From Phycisphaerae bacterium RAS2 (GTDB lineage: Bacteria > Planctomycetota > Phycisphaerae > UBA1845 > UTPLA1), in the NCBI GenBank assembly GCA_007753915.1, contig CP036352.1, forward strand, positions 4,093,306-4,157,305: a DNA stretch of 64,000 nt. The letters are read 5' to 3'. Position numbers and translations under genes: made by a program. Below, piece after piece: positions 1 through 9,949 of the stretch. Below the pieces are notes generated by a model. It was not told the DNA's origin. It made no database searches and saw nothing but the letters and a program-made list of their open reading frames with translations. Positions within the stretch are counted from its first letter, which is position 1. Every line of letters begins with the position of its first letter.

Positions 1-494
1 TTCAGCGGGATCATGATCATCGTCATTTTTCGGCCGAGCATTTTCGCGTCGCGCTCGACCTTGCCGACATCGGTCAGCCCGGCGGCAATCTCGTTGAACG
101 ACTCCTGACCGATCTCCTGATGGAACCGCTCGCGGCCCTTGAAGATCATGGTGAACTGGACTTTGTCGCCGCGCGAGAGAAATTCGCGTGCGTGCTCCAG
201 CTTGATCTTCCGATCGTGCGGATCGGTTTTCGGGCGAATCCGCACCTCTTTCATCTTCTGCTCGTGATGTTTGTGCTTCTGCTTCTTGGACAGCAAGTAC
301 TTGTGCTTGCCATAGTCCATGATCTTGCACACCGGCGGGCGCTCGTTGGGCGAGACTTCCACCAGGTCCAGGCCGGCCTCCCGCGCCATGCGCAGGGCCT
401 CGGCTGTTTCAACTACGCCGCGCTGCTCGCCCTGATCGTCGATCAGGCGAATGGGCGACAGGCGTATCTGCTCGTTGCATCTCAAATTCGTAAT
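1..494 (-). CDS. infC: Translation initiation factor IF-3, 3' end outside window
   Basis: IF-3 binds the 30S subunit, prevents premature 50S joining and proofreads start-codon pairing. About 164 residues are visible. The N-terminal domain includes CNEQIRLSPIRLIDDQGE and LVEVSPNERPPVCKIMDYGK, followed by a Lys/His-rich linker and the C-terminal domain from VRIRPKTDPHD, ending in RKMTMIMIP at the window edge. The start is unusual. An in-frame TGA lies two codons upstream (TGA TCG ACC), and no ATG or GTG occurs before the conserved core, so the start is ATT at 494-492, or TTG three codons later. The sequence AAGGTGATC, a good anti-16S match, lies just upstream of ATT. AUU starts in infC are known in E. 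coli, where they support autoregulation. The gene follows thrS by 28 bases, the classical thrS-infC order; rpmI and rplT would be expected beyond the edge. Confidence 0.95.
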   Translation of the reverse strand, partial: MTNLRCNEQIRLSPIRLIDDQGEQRGVVETAEALRMAREAGLDLVEVSPNERPPVCKIMDYGKHKYLLSKKQKHKHHEQKMKEVRIRPKTDPHDRKIKLEHAREFLSRGDKVQFTMIFKGRERFHQEIGQESFNEIAAGLTDVGKVERDAKMLGRKMTMIMIPL

Positions 495-522
495 GGTCGA
501 TCACCTTCCTTTCTTATTGTTC

Positions 523-2700
523 TCACCGCGACGGCCCCGGGACACTCTCCCGCTTGAGCCGCTCCACAAACGCATCCAGTCCCATGTTCTCGCTCTTGCC
601 GGCGCGATCGTTCACGTTCACCGCGCGGGACGCAGCCTCCTGCTCGCCGACCACGACGATGTACGGAATCTTCATCTGCCGGGCGCGATGCTTCTTCGGG
701 CCGATCTTCTCCGCCGTGTCGTCCAGCTCGACGCGAAAGCCGCCATCCTTCAACCGCTGCGTCACCTCGCGCGCATACGGCTCGCTCTTCTCGCTGATGC
801 TCGCCACCACCGTCTGCACCGGCGCCAGCCAGACCGGGAACGCGCCCTCGAAATGCTCGATGAGAATCCCGATGAACCGCTCCATGCTCCCGAACGGCGC
901 CCGGTGGATCATCACAGGCCGATGCATGCGGTTGTCCCGCCCGACGTACTCCAGGCCGAACCGCTCCGGGCCGTTGTAATCGCACTGCACCGTGCCAAGC
1001 TGCCATTCGCGGCCGATGCAGTCTTTCACCACAAAGTCGATCTTCGGCCCGTAAAACGCCGCCTCGCCGACTTCCTCCGTTGCGCGCATGCCGCTGGCCG
1101 CCGCGGCCGCTCGAACCGCCGCCTCGGAATCAGCCCAGCCTTTGGGATTGTCAATAAACTTTTTGTCCTTCGGGTCGTGCAGGCCGATCCGCACGCGGTA
1201 CTCCGTCAAACCGAGCATCTCCAGCACGTAGCGCGTCAGGCTCAAGCACTTGGCCAGTTCATCCTGCAACTGCTCGGGCGCGCAGAACAAATGCGCGTCG
1301 TCCTGCGTGAAACCGCGAACGCGCGTCATGCCCGACAACTCGCCCGACTGCTCGTAGCGATAGACCGTGCCGAACTCGGCCAGCCGAAGCGGCAGATCGC
1401 GGTAGCTGCGCGGCTCGCTGGCGTACAGGCGCATGTGATGCGGGCAGTTCATCGGCTTGAGAAGGAAACCGTCTTCAACCTTCAGGTTCTCCCGGATCAC
1501 CGCGAGGTTGTGTTCGCGATTTCCCGGCGCGGGATGGAACCGCCGCGCCGCGGGCTGCTCCGCGTCGCCCAGCAGCTCATTCCATAGACGACCGTTCGCC
1601 GACTTCAGTTCATCGAGCAATCGCTGCTCGCCGGCCGGCATCGGTTGATCGTCACCGCGCTCGTACTCCGCGACCCACAACTCGTTGAGAATCCGCGCCG
1701 TGTCCGTCTCGTACAACGGGGGAAACTGCGCGTCGCGGTAATACGGGAAGTGACCGCTCGTGCGATACAACTCCAGACGACCGATGTGCGGTGTGAAAAC
1801 CGGCTGGTAACCCTGCTCGCGCAGCTTGTCGCGGAGATGCTCCTCGAGGAGCAGACGTACGATGGCGCCCTTGGGCTTCCAGAGGATGAGGCCGGACCCG
1901 GAGAGCGGATCGATCGTGAACAGGTTCAGCTCCTGCCCGATCTTTCGGTGATCGCGCTTTTTCGCTTCTTCGATGCGCGTCAGGTAGGCGGCCAGGTCTT
2001 TCTTGTTATGAAACGCCGTGCCGTGGACGCGCTGCAACTGTTGCTTCGTCGCGTCGCCGTGAAGGAACGCACCGGAGACGGTGAGAAGCTTGAACCCACC
2101 GACGCGGCCGGTGCTGGGGATGTGAGTCCCCATGCAGAGGTCTTCCCAGTTCCGGCCCGGTTCCGGCCCGGTGACATAGAAGCTCAACTTGTCGCCCTTT
2201 GCGCGCTCGGCGTTTTCCACCTTGTACGGGTTGCCCTCGCGGCGGACCTTTGCAAGCCCCTCGTCACGGCTCATTTCGTAGCGAGTGAAGGGCCGGTCCT
2301 CCGCGACGATCTTGGCCATCTCGGCCTCGATCGCGGGGAAGTCCTCGGGCGTCAGACGCTTGGGCAGATCGATGTCGTAGTAGTAGCCGTCCTCGACCGG
2401 CGGGCCGTAGACCAGTTTCGTCTCGGGCCACAACCGGCAGATCGCCTCGGCCATGATGTGCGCCGTGCTGTGACGCAGAATGGTCAGCGATTCATCGCTC
2501 TTGTCGGTGATCAGCCAGAGCTTGCAGTCGCCCGATAGCGGCGTCGCCAGATCGAGCATGGCCGGACCGTTTCCGAAATCGGCCTTCGCCCCGAGCGCTG
2601 CCTTGGCGAGGCCGGGGCCGATCTTCGCGGCGACGTCGCGCGCGGTCGCGCCATCGGCGTGTTCATGGACCGATCCATCGGGCAGGGTGACACGAATCAT
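523..2700 (-). CDS. thrS: Threonyl-tRNA synthetase with ~75-residue insertion
   Basis: This cytoplasmic class II synthetase charges tRNA-Thr. The 725 residues begin with a TGS domain (MIRVTLPDGSV). The editing domain with HSTAHIMAEA follows, then the catalytic core with motif 2 (RVRGFTQDDAHLF) and motif 3 (GSMERFIGILIEHF), and an anticodon-binding domain ending in GPSR. The zinc ligands are visible: Cys in MNCPHH, His in DDAHLF and His in HRAPFGSMER. The ATG at 2700 is preceded by GAGGAG at good spacing. The open frame extends upstream, but without homology. The family is usually near 640 residues; the excess is an insertion at about residues 330-408, between FPPLY and DGFLLKPMNCP, rich in Glu, Leu and Arg. 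infC follows closely, so the two are probably co-transcribed. Confidence 0.97.
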   Translation of the reverse strand: MIRVTLPDGSVHEHADGATARDVAAKIGPGLAKAALGAKADFGNGPAMLDLATPLSGDCKLWLITDKSDESLTILRHSTAHIMAEAICRLWPETKLVYGPPVEDGYYYDIDLPKRLTPEDFPAIEAEMAKIVAEDRPFTRYEMSRDEGLAKVRREGNPYKVENAERAKGDKLSFYVTGPEPGRNWEDLCMGTHIPSTGRVGGFKLLTVSGAFLHGDATKQQLQRVHGTAFHNKKDLAAYLTRIEEAKKRDHRKIGQELNLFTIDPLSGSGLILWKPKGAIVRLLLEEHLRDKLREQGYQPVFTPHIGRLELYRTSGHFPYYRDAQFPPLYETDTARILNELWVAEYERGDDQPMPAGEQRLLDELKSANGRLWNELLGDAEQPAARRFHPAPGNREHNLAVIRENLKVEDGFLLKPMNCPHHMRLYASEPRSYRDLPLRLAEFGTVYRYEQSGELSGMTRVRGFTQDDAHLFCAPEQLQDELAKCLSLTRYVLEMLGLTEYRVRIGLHDPKDKKFIDNPKGWADSEAAVRAAAAASGMRATEEVGEAAFYGPKIDFVVKDCIGREWQLGTVQCDYNGPERFGLEYVGRDNRMHRPVMIHRAPFGSMERFIGILIEHFEGAFPVWLAPVQTVVASISEKSEPYAREVTQRLKDGGFRVELDDTAEKIGPKKHRARQMKIPYIVVVGEQEAASRAVNVNDRAGKSENMGLDAFVERLKRESVPGPSR

Positions 2701-2897
2701 TCGATGGCGCTCCTCAACCCGGCGTATCCGAATCTTCCGGACGTGCGCGCGGAATCCACGGGCGCAGCCTGGCCGTTCAAGGCGCACAGCGGGTTGTGCA
2801 ACCCATGCGAAGTCACGATGTTCTGGATGTGCGGAACAAGATTGCGATCGCCACCGGTCAAAGGCCCAATGGGGCCGAACCCCCCGAAATCAACCAT
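2697..2897 (-). other. Possible 66-codon upstream ORF overlapping the thrS start
   Basis: An open frame starts with ATG at 2897, runs the full length of the thrS leader and stops at TGA overlapping the thrS ATG by four bases (ATGA). Its product would begin MVDFGGFGPIGPLTGG and shows no family resemblance. It is not Thr-rich, so it does not look like an attenuator peptide. The ATG lies only three bases after the candidate -10, so the mRNA may start inside or just after it. It could be a coupling ORF or an accident of high GC content. Confidence 0.2.
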
Positions 2898-2900
2898 TAC

Positions 2901-2928
2901 ACTATAACATCGGCAGGCCCGGCGTCAA
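2901..2928 (-). promoter_or_regulatory. Candidate promoter of thrS-infC
   Basis: On the minus strand TTGACG and TATAGT are separated by 16 bases. A transcript would start near 2894, leaving a leader of about 190 bases before thrS. The early leader contains GGGG/CCCC hairpin potential around 2875-2890. Confidence 0.5.
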
Positions 2929-2975
2929 GTTTCAACAGGGCGTACGAGCCAAAGACCTAACCCGTCATTTCGGAA

Positions 2976-4070
2976 TCAGGGGCCGACCTTAAAGCCGTCC
3001 GAAAGTCCGTATCGCTGCACCACGTCCGGCGCGATGTTGGACAGGTTGGCGGTTACGGTGTTCTGGGGCAGCCATTGATAAGGATTGGAGAAGTCCAGGT
3101 CGCCCAGCGTCGCGGCATGGCCGTCGAAATAGACGAGATTCCCCTGGTAGGAATTGGCCTTCGCGCCGCGGGGCGGTGTGCCGGTGCTGTGTCGGAAGCC
3201 GTAGATGCGGGCATCGACCGTCGCAGCCGATCCGCCGCCGTTCCCGGGAGCAAAACGTCGATCCCATGAACGCGAACCCGCGGTTGCTCCCAGGAAGTGC
3301 GGCCCGCGATCAGAAAACGCCCCGCCCCACGTGGCCGGCATGCTCAAGTCGTAGTCGGGCGCCACGTCGATTTCGGAGTACTTTCCGCCGTCAGCAAACA
3401 GCACCTTGTTCGCCGGATTGCCGATGAGGCTGGTCCGCGGCTTGTAGTTGCCGGGCATCTTTGTTTCGAACGAGCCGCTGTAGTACGACGTGCCGTTGCC
3501 GTCACCGGGAAAGCCCGCTTCAGCCGAGGATGTGGCGTTGATGTATAGAAAATAGACACCCATGTTATAGCTGATCATGCGGTTGGTGCCGGCGTTCGGC
3601 CCGGCGAAATGCGTGGCGAGAAACTCGTTCGACGCGCACATGAACGCCTTGTGCGTGCGAATCGCGTTAAACCGCCGAGCGACGCCGGGATTCGTGCCGT
3701 CCCCTTCGGGAAGCTCGACCCCCATGTCCTTCGCCAGCGGACCCATGAAATCCCAACGCTGCACGGCCGCACCGTATGCCACGGTCGGCATCGGCGAGCC
3801 CCAAAGATACGCCCCCGACGTGCTCGGCGCGCCGACAATCATGTCTTCGTTGGATGTCGACCAGGCTTGAGACGCCTGCGCGAGGCCCCGAAGCGTCGCC
3901 ATGCACGTGGTCTTTCGCGCGACCCGCATCGCGCCGGCCATCGCCGGCAACAGCAGCGACACCAGCAGCGCGATGATCGAGATGACCACCAACAGCTCAA
4001 TCAGCGTGAACCCGCGCGACACACGGCGGGGCCGGCACTCTTTCCGCTTCGCTGCGACAAGGGTCATCAC
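2976..4070 (-). CDS. Prepilin-type N-terminal methylation domain protein (pseudopilin-like)
   Basis: A 364-residue protein with a type IV pilin leader: basic residues, then [19 protein letters not shown], with peptidase cleavage expected after the Gly and the conserved Glu at +5. The hydrophobic helix continues to about residue 45. A large variable domain follows, ending near the C-terminus with [16 protein letters not shown], the type of motif seen in the expanded DUF1559-like pseudopilins of planctomycetes. It probably enters the inner membrane as a secretion or surface pseudopilin; its role is unknown. The start is GTG at 4070 or the next codon, ATG at 4067. GGAAGG lies 7 to 10 bases upstream, inside the end of the preceding gene, which stops four bases before, so the two are likely translationally coupled. 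Confidence 0.85.
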   Translation of the reverse strand: MMTLVAAKRKECRPRRVSRGFTLIELLVVISIIALLVSLLLPAMAGAMRVARKTTCMATLRGLAQASQAWSTSNEDMIVGAPSTSGAYLWGSPMPTVAYGAAVQRWDFMGPLAKDMGVELPEGDGTNPGVARRFNAIRTHKAFMCASNEFLATHFAGPNAGTNRMISYNMGVYFLYINATSSAEAGFPGDGNGTSYYSGSFETKMPGNYKPRTSLIGNPANKVLFADGGKYSEIDVAPDYDLSMPATWGGAFSDRGPHFLGATAGSRSWDRRFAPGNGGGSAATVDARIYGFRHSTGTPPRGAKANSYQGNLVYFDGHAATLGDLDFSNPYQWLPQNTVTANLSNIAPDVVQRYGLSDGFKVGP

Positions 4071-4074
4071 GCGA

Positions 4075-4518
4075 TTACCTTCCTTCCCGTGCGGCCGCCT
4101 CCATCAACTCCGCCGGCGGCTGTGGGTTGTGCCCCACGACTTCATGCCCGCAGTCCGGGCAGTAGGTCTTTTCTTCCGTTTCCGGGTCCACGCGGCGCTT
4201 CCACAGAACCCAGGTCGGTTTGGTCTTCGCCTTGGTGTATTCGCCGTTTTCGTCCTTCACCCAGTAGCAGGCCTCGCCGGCGTAGGCGTCCACCTTTTTG
4301 CAGATCTTGCACTTGATCGGCTCGACTTCACCTTCGTCGATCGTGTGCTCAAAGGACTTGCCCGACTCGGCACAAACATAGAAACGCTGCCGGGCGGACG
4401 CCACCGTCGGGTCGCCACCCAGATTGTACCACGCGACGACCCCCGCCAGAACGAAAATACCGCCCGCCGCGGCGAGTTTGACCTTGCTTTTGCCGTCGCC
4501 GGAGTCGTTGGCAGCCAA
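4075..4518 (-). CDS. Membrane-anchored protein with zinc-ribbon-like Cys pairs
   Basis: A 147-residue protein of no family I can name. After a short charged N-terminus there is one membrane segment (about residues 14-31, [17 protein letters not shown]). The soluble part carries two CxxC pairs, CKICKK near residue 70 and CPDCGHE near residue 118, spaced as in a zinc ribbon, plus an isolated Cys in FYVCAESGK. It would expose a small metal-binding domain at the membrane. It lies immediately upstream of the pseudopilin gene with a four-base gap, so a joint role in the pilin-like system is plausible but only inferred from position. Confidence 0.75.
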   Translation of the reverse strand: MAANDSGDGKSKVKLAAAGGIFVLAGVVAWYNLGGDPTVASARQRFYVCAESGKSFEHTIDEGEVEPIKCKICKKVDAYAGEACYWVKDENGEYTKAKTKPTWVLWKRRVDPETEEKTYCPDCGHEVVGHNPQPPAELMEAAAREGR

Positions 4519-4982
4519 GATGCGCTCCCGGTTTTGCTTGCTTGCGGGCTGCCCCGTTCATGGCAACAGCCCTCATCATCCGATTCGCCACACGACCCGA
4601 TCGCGCCGGGCCGGAAAGACCAGACAGGCCGGGGCCGTAACCACCTATCAAGAAGCAGCAGCAACCCCGTTCAAAAGGGTAGTTTCACCAAGCCCGGCGG
4701 GTCTTGCAAGCGCGGGAAGGGTTAAGAATCAGTCAACGCGCAGAGCCACCCCGCCGCCATTGGTTGAAAACTCACAGGGCTGTCGCCGTGCGTCACATTC
4801 AGTTAGCAACCGCTCACATCTGGCTTTTCCGCTTGGCCATGGGCGATCAGCCCCAGTTCCGCCGGCTTGGCCCGGGCGGATTGGTATTGCTCGAAGCCGC
4901 TGGTTTTGCATTGCGCACCCCCGGCATTGCTGCATGGCCCATTCGCGGAACACGACCCAAGTTTCGGTTTCGGTCGAACGTG

Positions 4983-5005
4983 GTAGCACCGGCGTCTCGC
5001 CGGTG
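4983..5005 (+). repeat. REP-like hairpin with GTAG head
   Basis: GTAG immediately precedes a perfect 8-base inverted repeat, CACCGGCG and CGCCGGTG, with loop TCT. A GTAG tetranucleotide at the 5' foot of a hairpin is the hallmark of REP elements mobilised by Y1 (RAYT) transposases. Related hairpins occur elsewhere in this window. Confidence 0.55.
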
Positions 5006-5143
5006 AACATCACACTCCTCCCCGTGCAACTGCTTGAAGCAATGGCGCCCTCGGTTGACTCACCCCCACCGCATCACTGCAACCGACTTAGCAGAGCCTT
5101 CGACAAACAGCGGCACGCTTCATCGCCCGGAGGGCGCACGCAC

Positions 5144-5167
5144 GTAGCCGCCGGCTTCAGCCGCCGG
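5144..5167 (+). repeat. Second REP-like hairpin with GTAG head
   Basis: GTAG is followed by an imperfect palindrome, CCGCCGGCT and AGCCGCCGG with loop TC and one C-C mismatch. It lies about 140 bases from the previous element in the same intergenic stretch and the same orientation. Confidence 0.45.
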
Positions 5168-5312
5168 ACAAAGGTTCATCCAATAGATCTCGTCCGGAGG
5201 ACGAACGAAGATGAACTTTGACTCAAGATGCATTGGGTTCCGAGCGAGAAGGCATCGCCTTCGTCCGCCCCGCTGGGCGGTGATAAGCAAAAAGTCTAGA
5301 TAAGCCCGGTGC

Positions 5313-5348
5313 CCAGGGGCTTGCTCGCTTCGCTCGCCGCGCCCCTGG
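5313..5348. repeat. Inverted repeat CCAGGGGC / GCCCCTGG
   Basis: Perfect 8-base arms flank a 20-base spacer containing GCTCGCTTCGCTCGC, itself partly palindromic. It resembles dispersed intergenic repeats rather than a terminator, as no T-run follows. Confidence 0.4.
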
Positions 5349-5499
5349 CAACGTCCGTGCGCCCTGCGGGCGAAGAGCCGTTCGGCACTGTGCTGGGGCA
5401 CGTTCTAGCTGTCAAACAATAGAGATCAGAATCAAACAAGCTGCGCCCCCTTTGTTCCTCCCTCTCGACTCATGGCTTTTTTCCTTTGTCCCACATGTG

Positions 5500-5505
5500 T
5501 ATAAT
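5500..5505 (+). promoter_or_regulatory. -10 box TATAAT directly upstream of the PEP-CTERM gene
   Basis: A perfect TATAAT ends 8 bases before the ATG at 5514. Only a T-rich -35 (5477-5482) is visible at 17-base spacing. Transcription would start about two bases before the start codon, which implies a leaderless mRNA. Confidence 0.5.
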
Positions 5506-5513
5506 TAAACGTC

Positions 5514-6272
5514 ATGCGTGCCCTGTTCCGCTCACGCCTTGCCCTCATCGCTTCCGCGATGGCGGGCGCATTGCTGCCTGCCTGGTCTGTCCGCGCGCAA
5601 TTAATCTTCGAGGGAAGCATCATTCGGTCCAGGATTAACGTAGGAACTCCTACGCCTCCCTCTCATTCGCAAAGCTTGAACATTCAATCCTTCCCGGTTC
5701 ATACGACGCTTACGGCCCAGGTCGGCGACGCCGTTAACGCGTCCATGTTCGACATGGAGCTTAACGGAAACTTCGCTGATTGGCGGATGACTCCATCGCA
5801 CCGACTGACAGGAATCAATGGGTTTCTCACGTCCACGGGAGGCGTACTGATAAGGCCGTCCGTCGACAGCTTGTTCTCCGTCGATGCTTGGTTCAACTAC
5901 CATCATCCGAGTTCGTTCCTCGGCAATGCAGTCCTTTCTACAAGAATTCTCATTCCCGGGTCCGGTGGAAATCCGCCGCAGGTGCTTTTTACCGCGACTG
6001 ATTTCGACGGCACGTTCGGTCTCGGCCCACCTGTTGGCACGCTGGCTATCAACGGCTCCTACGTGCTCTCGGCGGGCGTCACTTACGAAATCGACTTCTT
6101 CGCTCGCTCCGACAATTATTCCATCCCACCGCCCGGTGCGGAGTGGCTCGGCAACGGCGAGCTTCACATCACCATCAATCCCATCCCCGAACCATCCACT
6201 CTCGCGCTGCTAGCCACTGCGGTTCCATTTCTGGTCCGTCACCGCAAATCGTGCGACGGGGCGCGACCCTGA
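5514..6272 (+). CDS. PEP-CTERM sorting domain exoprotein
   Basis: A 252-residue secreted protein. The signal peptide is LALIASAMAGALLPAWSVRAQ (about residues 9-29). The middle is a beta-rich domain without a recognisable family, and the C-terminus is a PEP-CTERM signal: PIPEPSTLALLATAVPFL followed by basic residues (RHRKS). PEP-CTERM proteins are recognised by exosortase, which removes the tail and releases or anchors the protein at the surface; they are common in planctomycetes and biofilm formers. No exosortase gene is in the window. No ribosome site is visible, which agrees with the near-leaderless promoter. Confidence 0.85.
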   Translation: MRALFRSRLALIASAMAGALLPAWSVRAQLIFEGSIIRSRINVGTPTPPSHSQSLNIQSFPVHTTLTAQVGDAVNASMFDMELNGNFADWRMTPSHRLTGINGFLTSTGGVLIRPSVDSLFSVDAWFNYHHPSSFLGNAVLSTRILIPGSGGNPPQVLFTATDFDGTFGLGPPVGTLAINGSYVLSAGVTYEIDFFARSDNYSIPPPGAEWLGNGELHITINPIPEPSTLALLATAVPFLVRHRKSCDGARP

Positions 6273-6416
6273 AGATCAGGCGCGGGGATGGGATTCGCTC
6301 TCCATCATTTAACGTAGTGCAAACCGCGGCGTGCAGGTATGATGCCCGCTTCGTTCTACCTGAATCGCCGCCCGGTTCGTGGGGCGGCCCAGCCGATTCG
6401 TTCACGGGAGTGACTC

Positions 6417-8630
<2,214 letters not shown>

Positions 8631-8794
8631 ATCACGCCGGCAATGCTTCGTGATCCGGAGAGGCCCCAGGCAAGTGCCCGGGGCTTGGGAAGCGGAGCGG
8701 CGCGCGATTCGTTCGCCGCGAGATACGTGCGACGCGCGATCCGTACTACGCGCGAAACGCACGAAGCGCGTTCGTGATTCTTGAGCCGATTGAC

Positions 8795-9220
8795 ATGCTT
8801 CGCATCAACGCCGAATTATCCATTCCGCTGCGCGAGCTGCGATTCACGTTCAGCCGCAGCAGCGGACCAGGCGGTCAGAACGTCAACAAAGTCTCGACGC
8901 GCGTCACGCTGCTGTTCGACGTGGCGAGCAGCCCTTCTTTATCCGATCTGCAGCGCGAACGAATCTCGCGGGCCCTGGCATCGCGCCTGACACAGGATGG
9001 CATCTTGCGAATCGACGCGGGCGAGGCGCGCTCGCAGGCCGCCAACCGCGAGATGGCCGTCGAGCGATTCACGCGGCTGCTGGCCGGCGCCCTGCGCGTT
9101 CGCAAGAAGCGAACAAAGACCAGGCCGACGCGCGCGTCCGTCGAGCGCCGACTGGGCGAGAAGTCCCGGCGCAGCGAGCGCAAGCGGTGGCGATCGGGAC
9201 GATCCGGCGATTCCGATTAA
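8795..9220 (+). CDS. arfB: Ribosome-rescue peptidyl-tRNA hydrolase ArfB-like
   Basis: A 141-residue, codon-independent release-factor homologue that frees stalled ribosomes. The catalytic GGQ loop is in SGPGGQNVNKVSTRVTL (about residues 22-38). The C-terminal tail is highly basic (KKRTKTRPTRASVERRLGEK), matching the part of ArfB that enters the empty mRNA channel. The start is taken as the ATG at 8795, where MLRINAELSIPLREL aligns with family N-termini; a GTG seven codons upstream is also possible. An inverted repeat, CACGAA/TTCGTG, lies just before the start. The gene is convergent with the MBL-fold gene. Confidence 0.9.
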   Translation: MLRINAELSIPLRELRFTFSRSSGPGGQNVNKVSTRVTLLFDVASSPSLSDLQRERISRALASRLTQDGILRIDAGEARSQAANREMAVERFTRLLAGALRVRKKRTKTRPTRASVERRLGEKSRRSERKRWRSGRSGDSD

Positions 9221-9267
9221 CGTGGAAGACTCGCGCAAGATTGCCTGCGCAATCGGCTCTTTGTGGG

Positions 9268-9918
9268 TCACGATACGAACGGATTATGCCGGCGCTCGCG
9301 GCCGATGGTCGTCACCGGCCCGTGCCCGCTGTAGGACTTCGTCTCATCGGGCAAGACCAGCAGCCGCTCCTTGATGTTGCGAATCAGCCGGTCGTGGTCG
9401 CTGTGATGGAAGTCGGTGCGACCGATGGAGCTGTGAAAGAGGGCATCGCCGACGATCACGACGCCCGCCGCGGCGCAGTACAGGCTGCGCCCGCCCGGCG
9501 AATGGCCCGAAGTGTCAAGGATGTGCCACGTCGAACCGTCCAGTTCAATCGAGCCGCCGTGCGGCAGATCAAGCGTTTCCTTCACGCCGGTCGAAAACGG
9601 AATGCCGATGTCCGCCGAGAGGTTCTCGCGCGGGTCGTTCAGCGCCTTGCTTTCCTCGTTGGCGATGTACACCGGCAGGCCGCTGAACTGCCCGAGAATC
9701 TCGGGAATCCCCGCGATGTGATCGGCGTGTGCATGGGTGAGCACGATTGCCGCGGGAGTCAGCTTGTTCGTGGTCACATATCGCGCGATCTCCGACGCCG
9801 ACGGCGGCAATCCGGGATCAATGATCCAGCACGCACCGCCCGCCCGGCACGAAACGATGTAAGCGTTCTCGCCGAAGCTCGGCTCGGTCACGCAGTGAAT
9901 CGAAACAGGGTTCGCCAT
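9268..9918 (-). CDS. MBL-fold metallo-hydrolase (glyoxalase II-like)
   Basis: A 216-residue metallo-beta-lactamase-fold protein. It has the metal motif THAHADHIAG (HxHxDH, about residues 56-65), then DTSGHSPG supplying a third His, GDALFHSSIGRTD with the bridging Asp, and a terminal GHGP His. The arrangement fits the YcbL/GloB-type hydrolases that act on thioesters such as S-lactoylglutathione, but the substrate cannot be read from sequence. The start ATG at 9918 is in-frame with a longer, unsupported extension. It follows the propeller gene by about 30 bases, so the two probably share a transcript. Confidence 0.9.
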   Translation of the reverse strand: MANPVSIHCVTEPSFGENAYIVSCRAGGACWIIDPGLPPSASEIARYVTTNKLTPAAIVLTHAHADHIAGIPEILGQFSGLPVYIANEESKALNDPRENLSADIGIPFSTGVKETLDLPHGGSIELDGSTWHILDTSGHSPGGRSLYCAAAGVVIVGDALFHSSIGRTDFHHSDHDRLIRNIKERLLVLPDETKSYSGHGPVTTIGRERRHNPFVS

Positions 9919-9949
9919 GGTGTTGCGCAAGGTTTCGGGGTGTACAAGG

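Larger units (their letters stand above)
4519..5499. other. Intergenic stretch with repeat hairpins, no convincing gene
   Basis: Nearly 1 kb between divergently transcribed genes. Short open frames occur on both strands (for example 5120-5401 minus), but none has recognisable composition or a ribosome site. The stretch holds two GTAG-headed hairpins and a longer inverted repeat, listed separately. It is probably regulatory and repeat DNA, or decayed coding sequence. Confidence 0.6.

Noticed and set aside
5120-5401. 93-residue open frame on the minus strand
   Set aside because: Runs through repeat hairpins and has no ribosome site or family resemblance.
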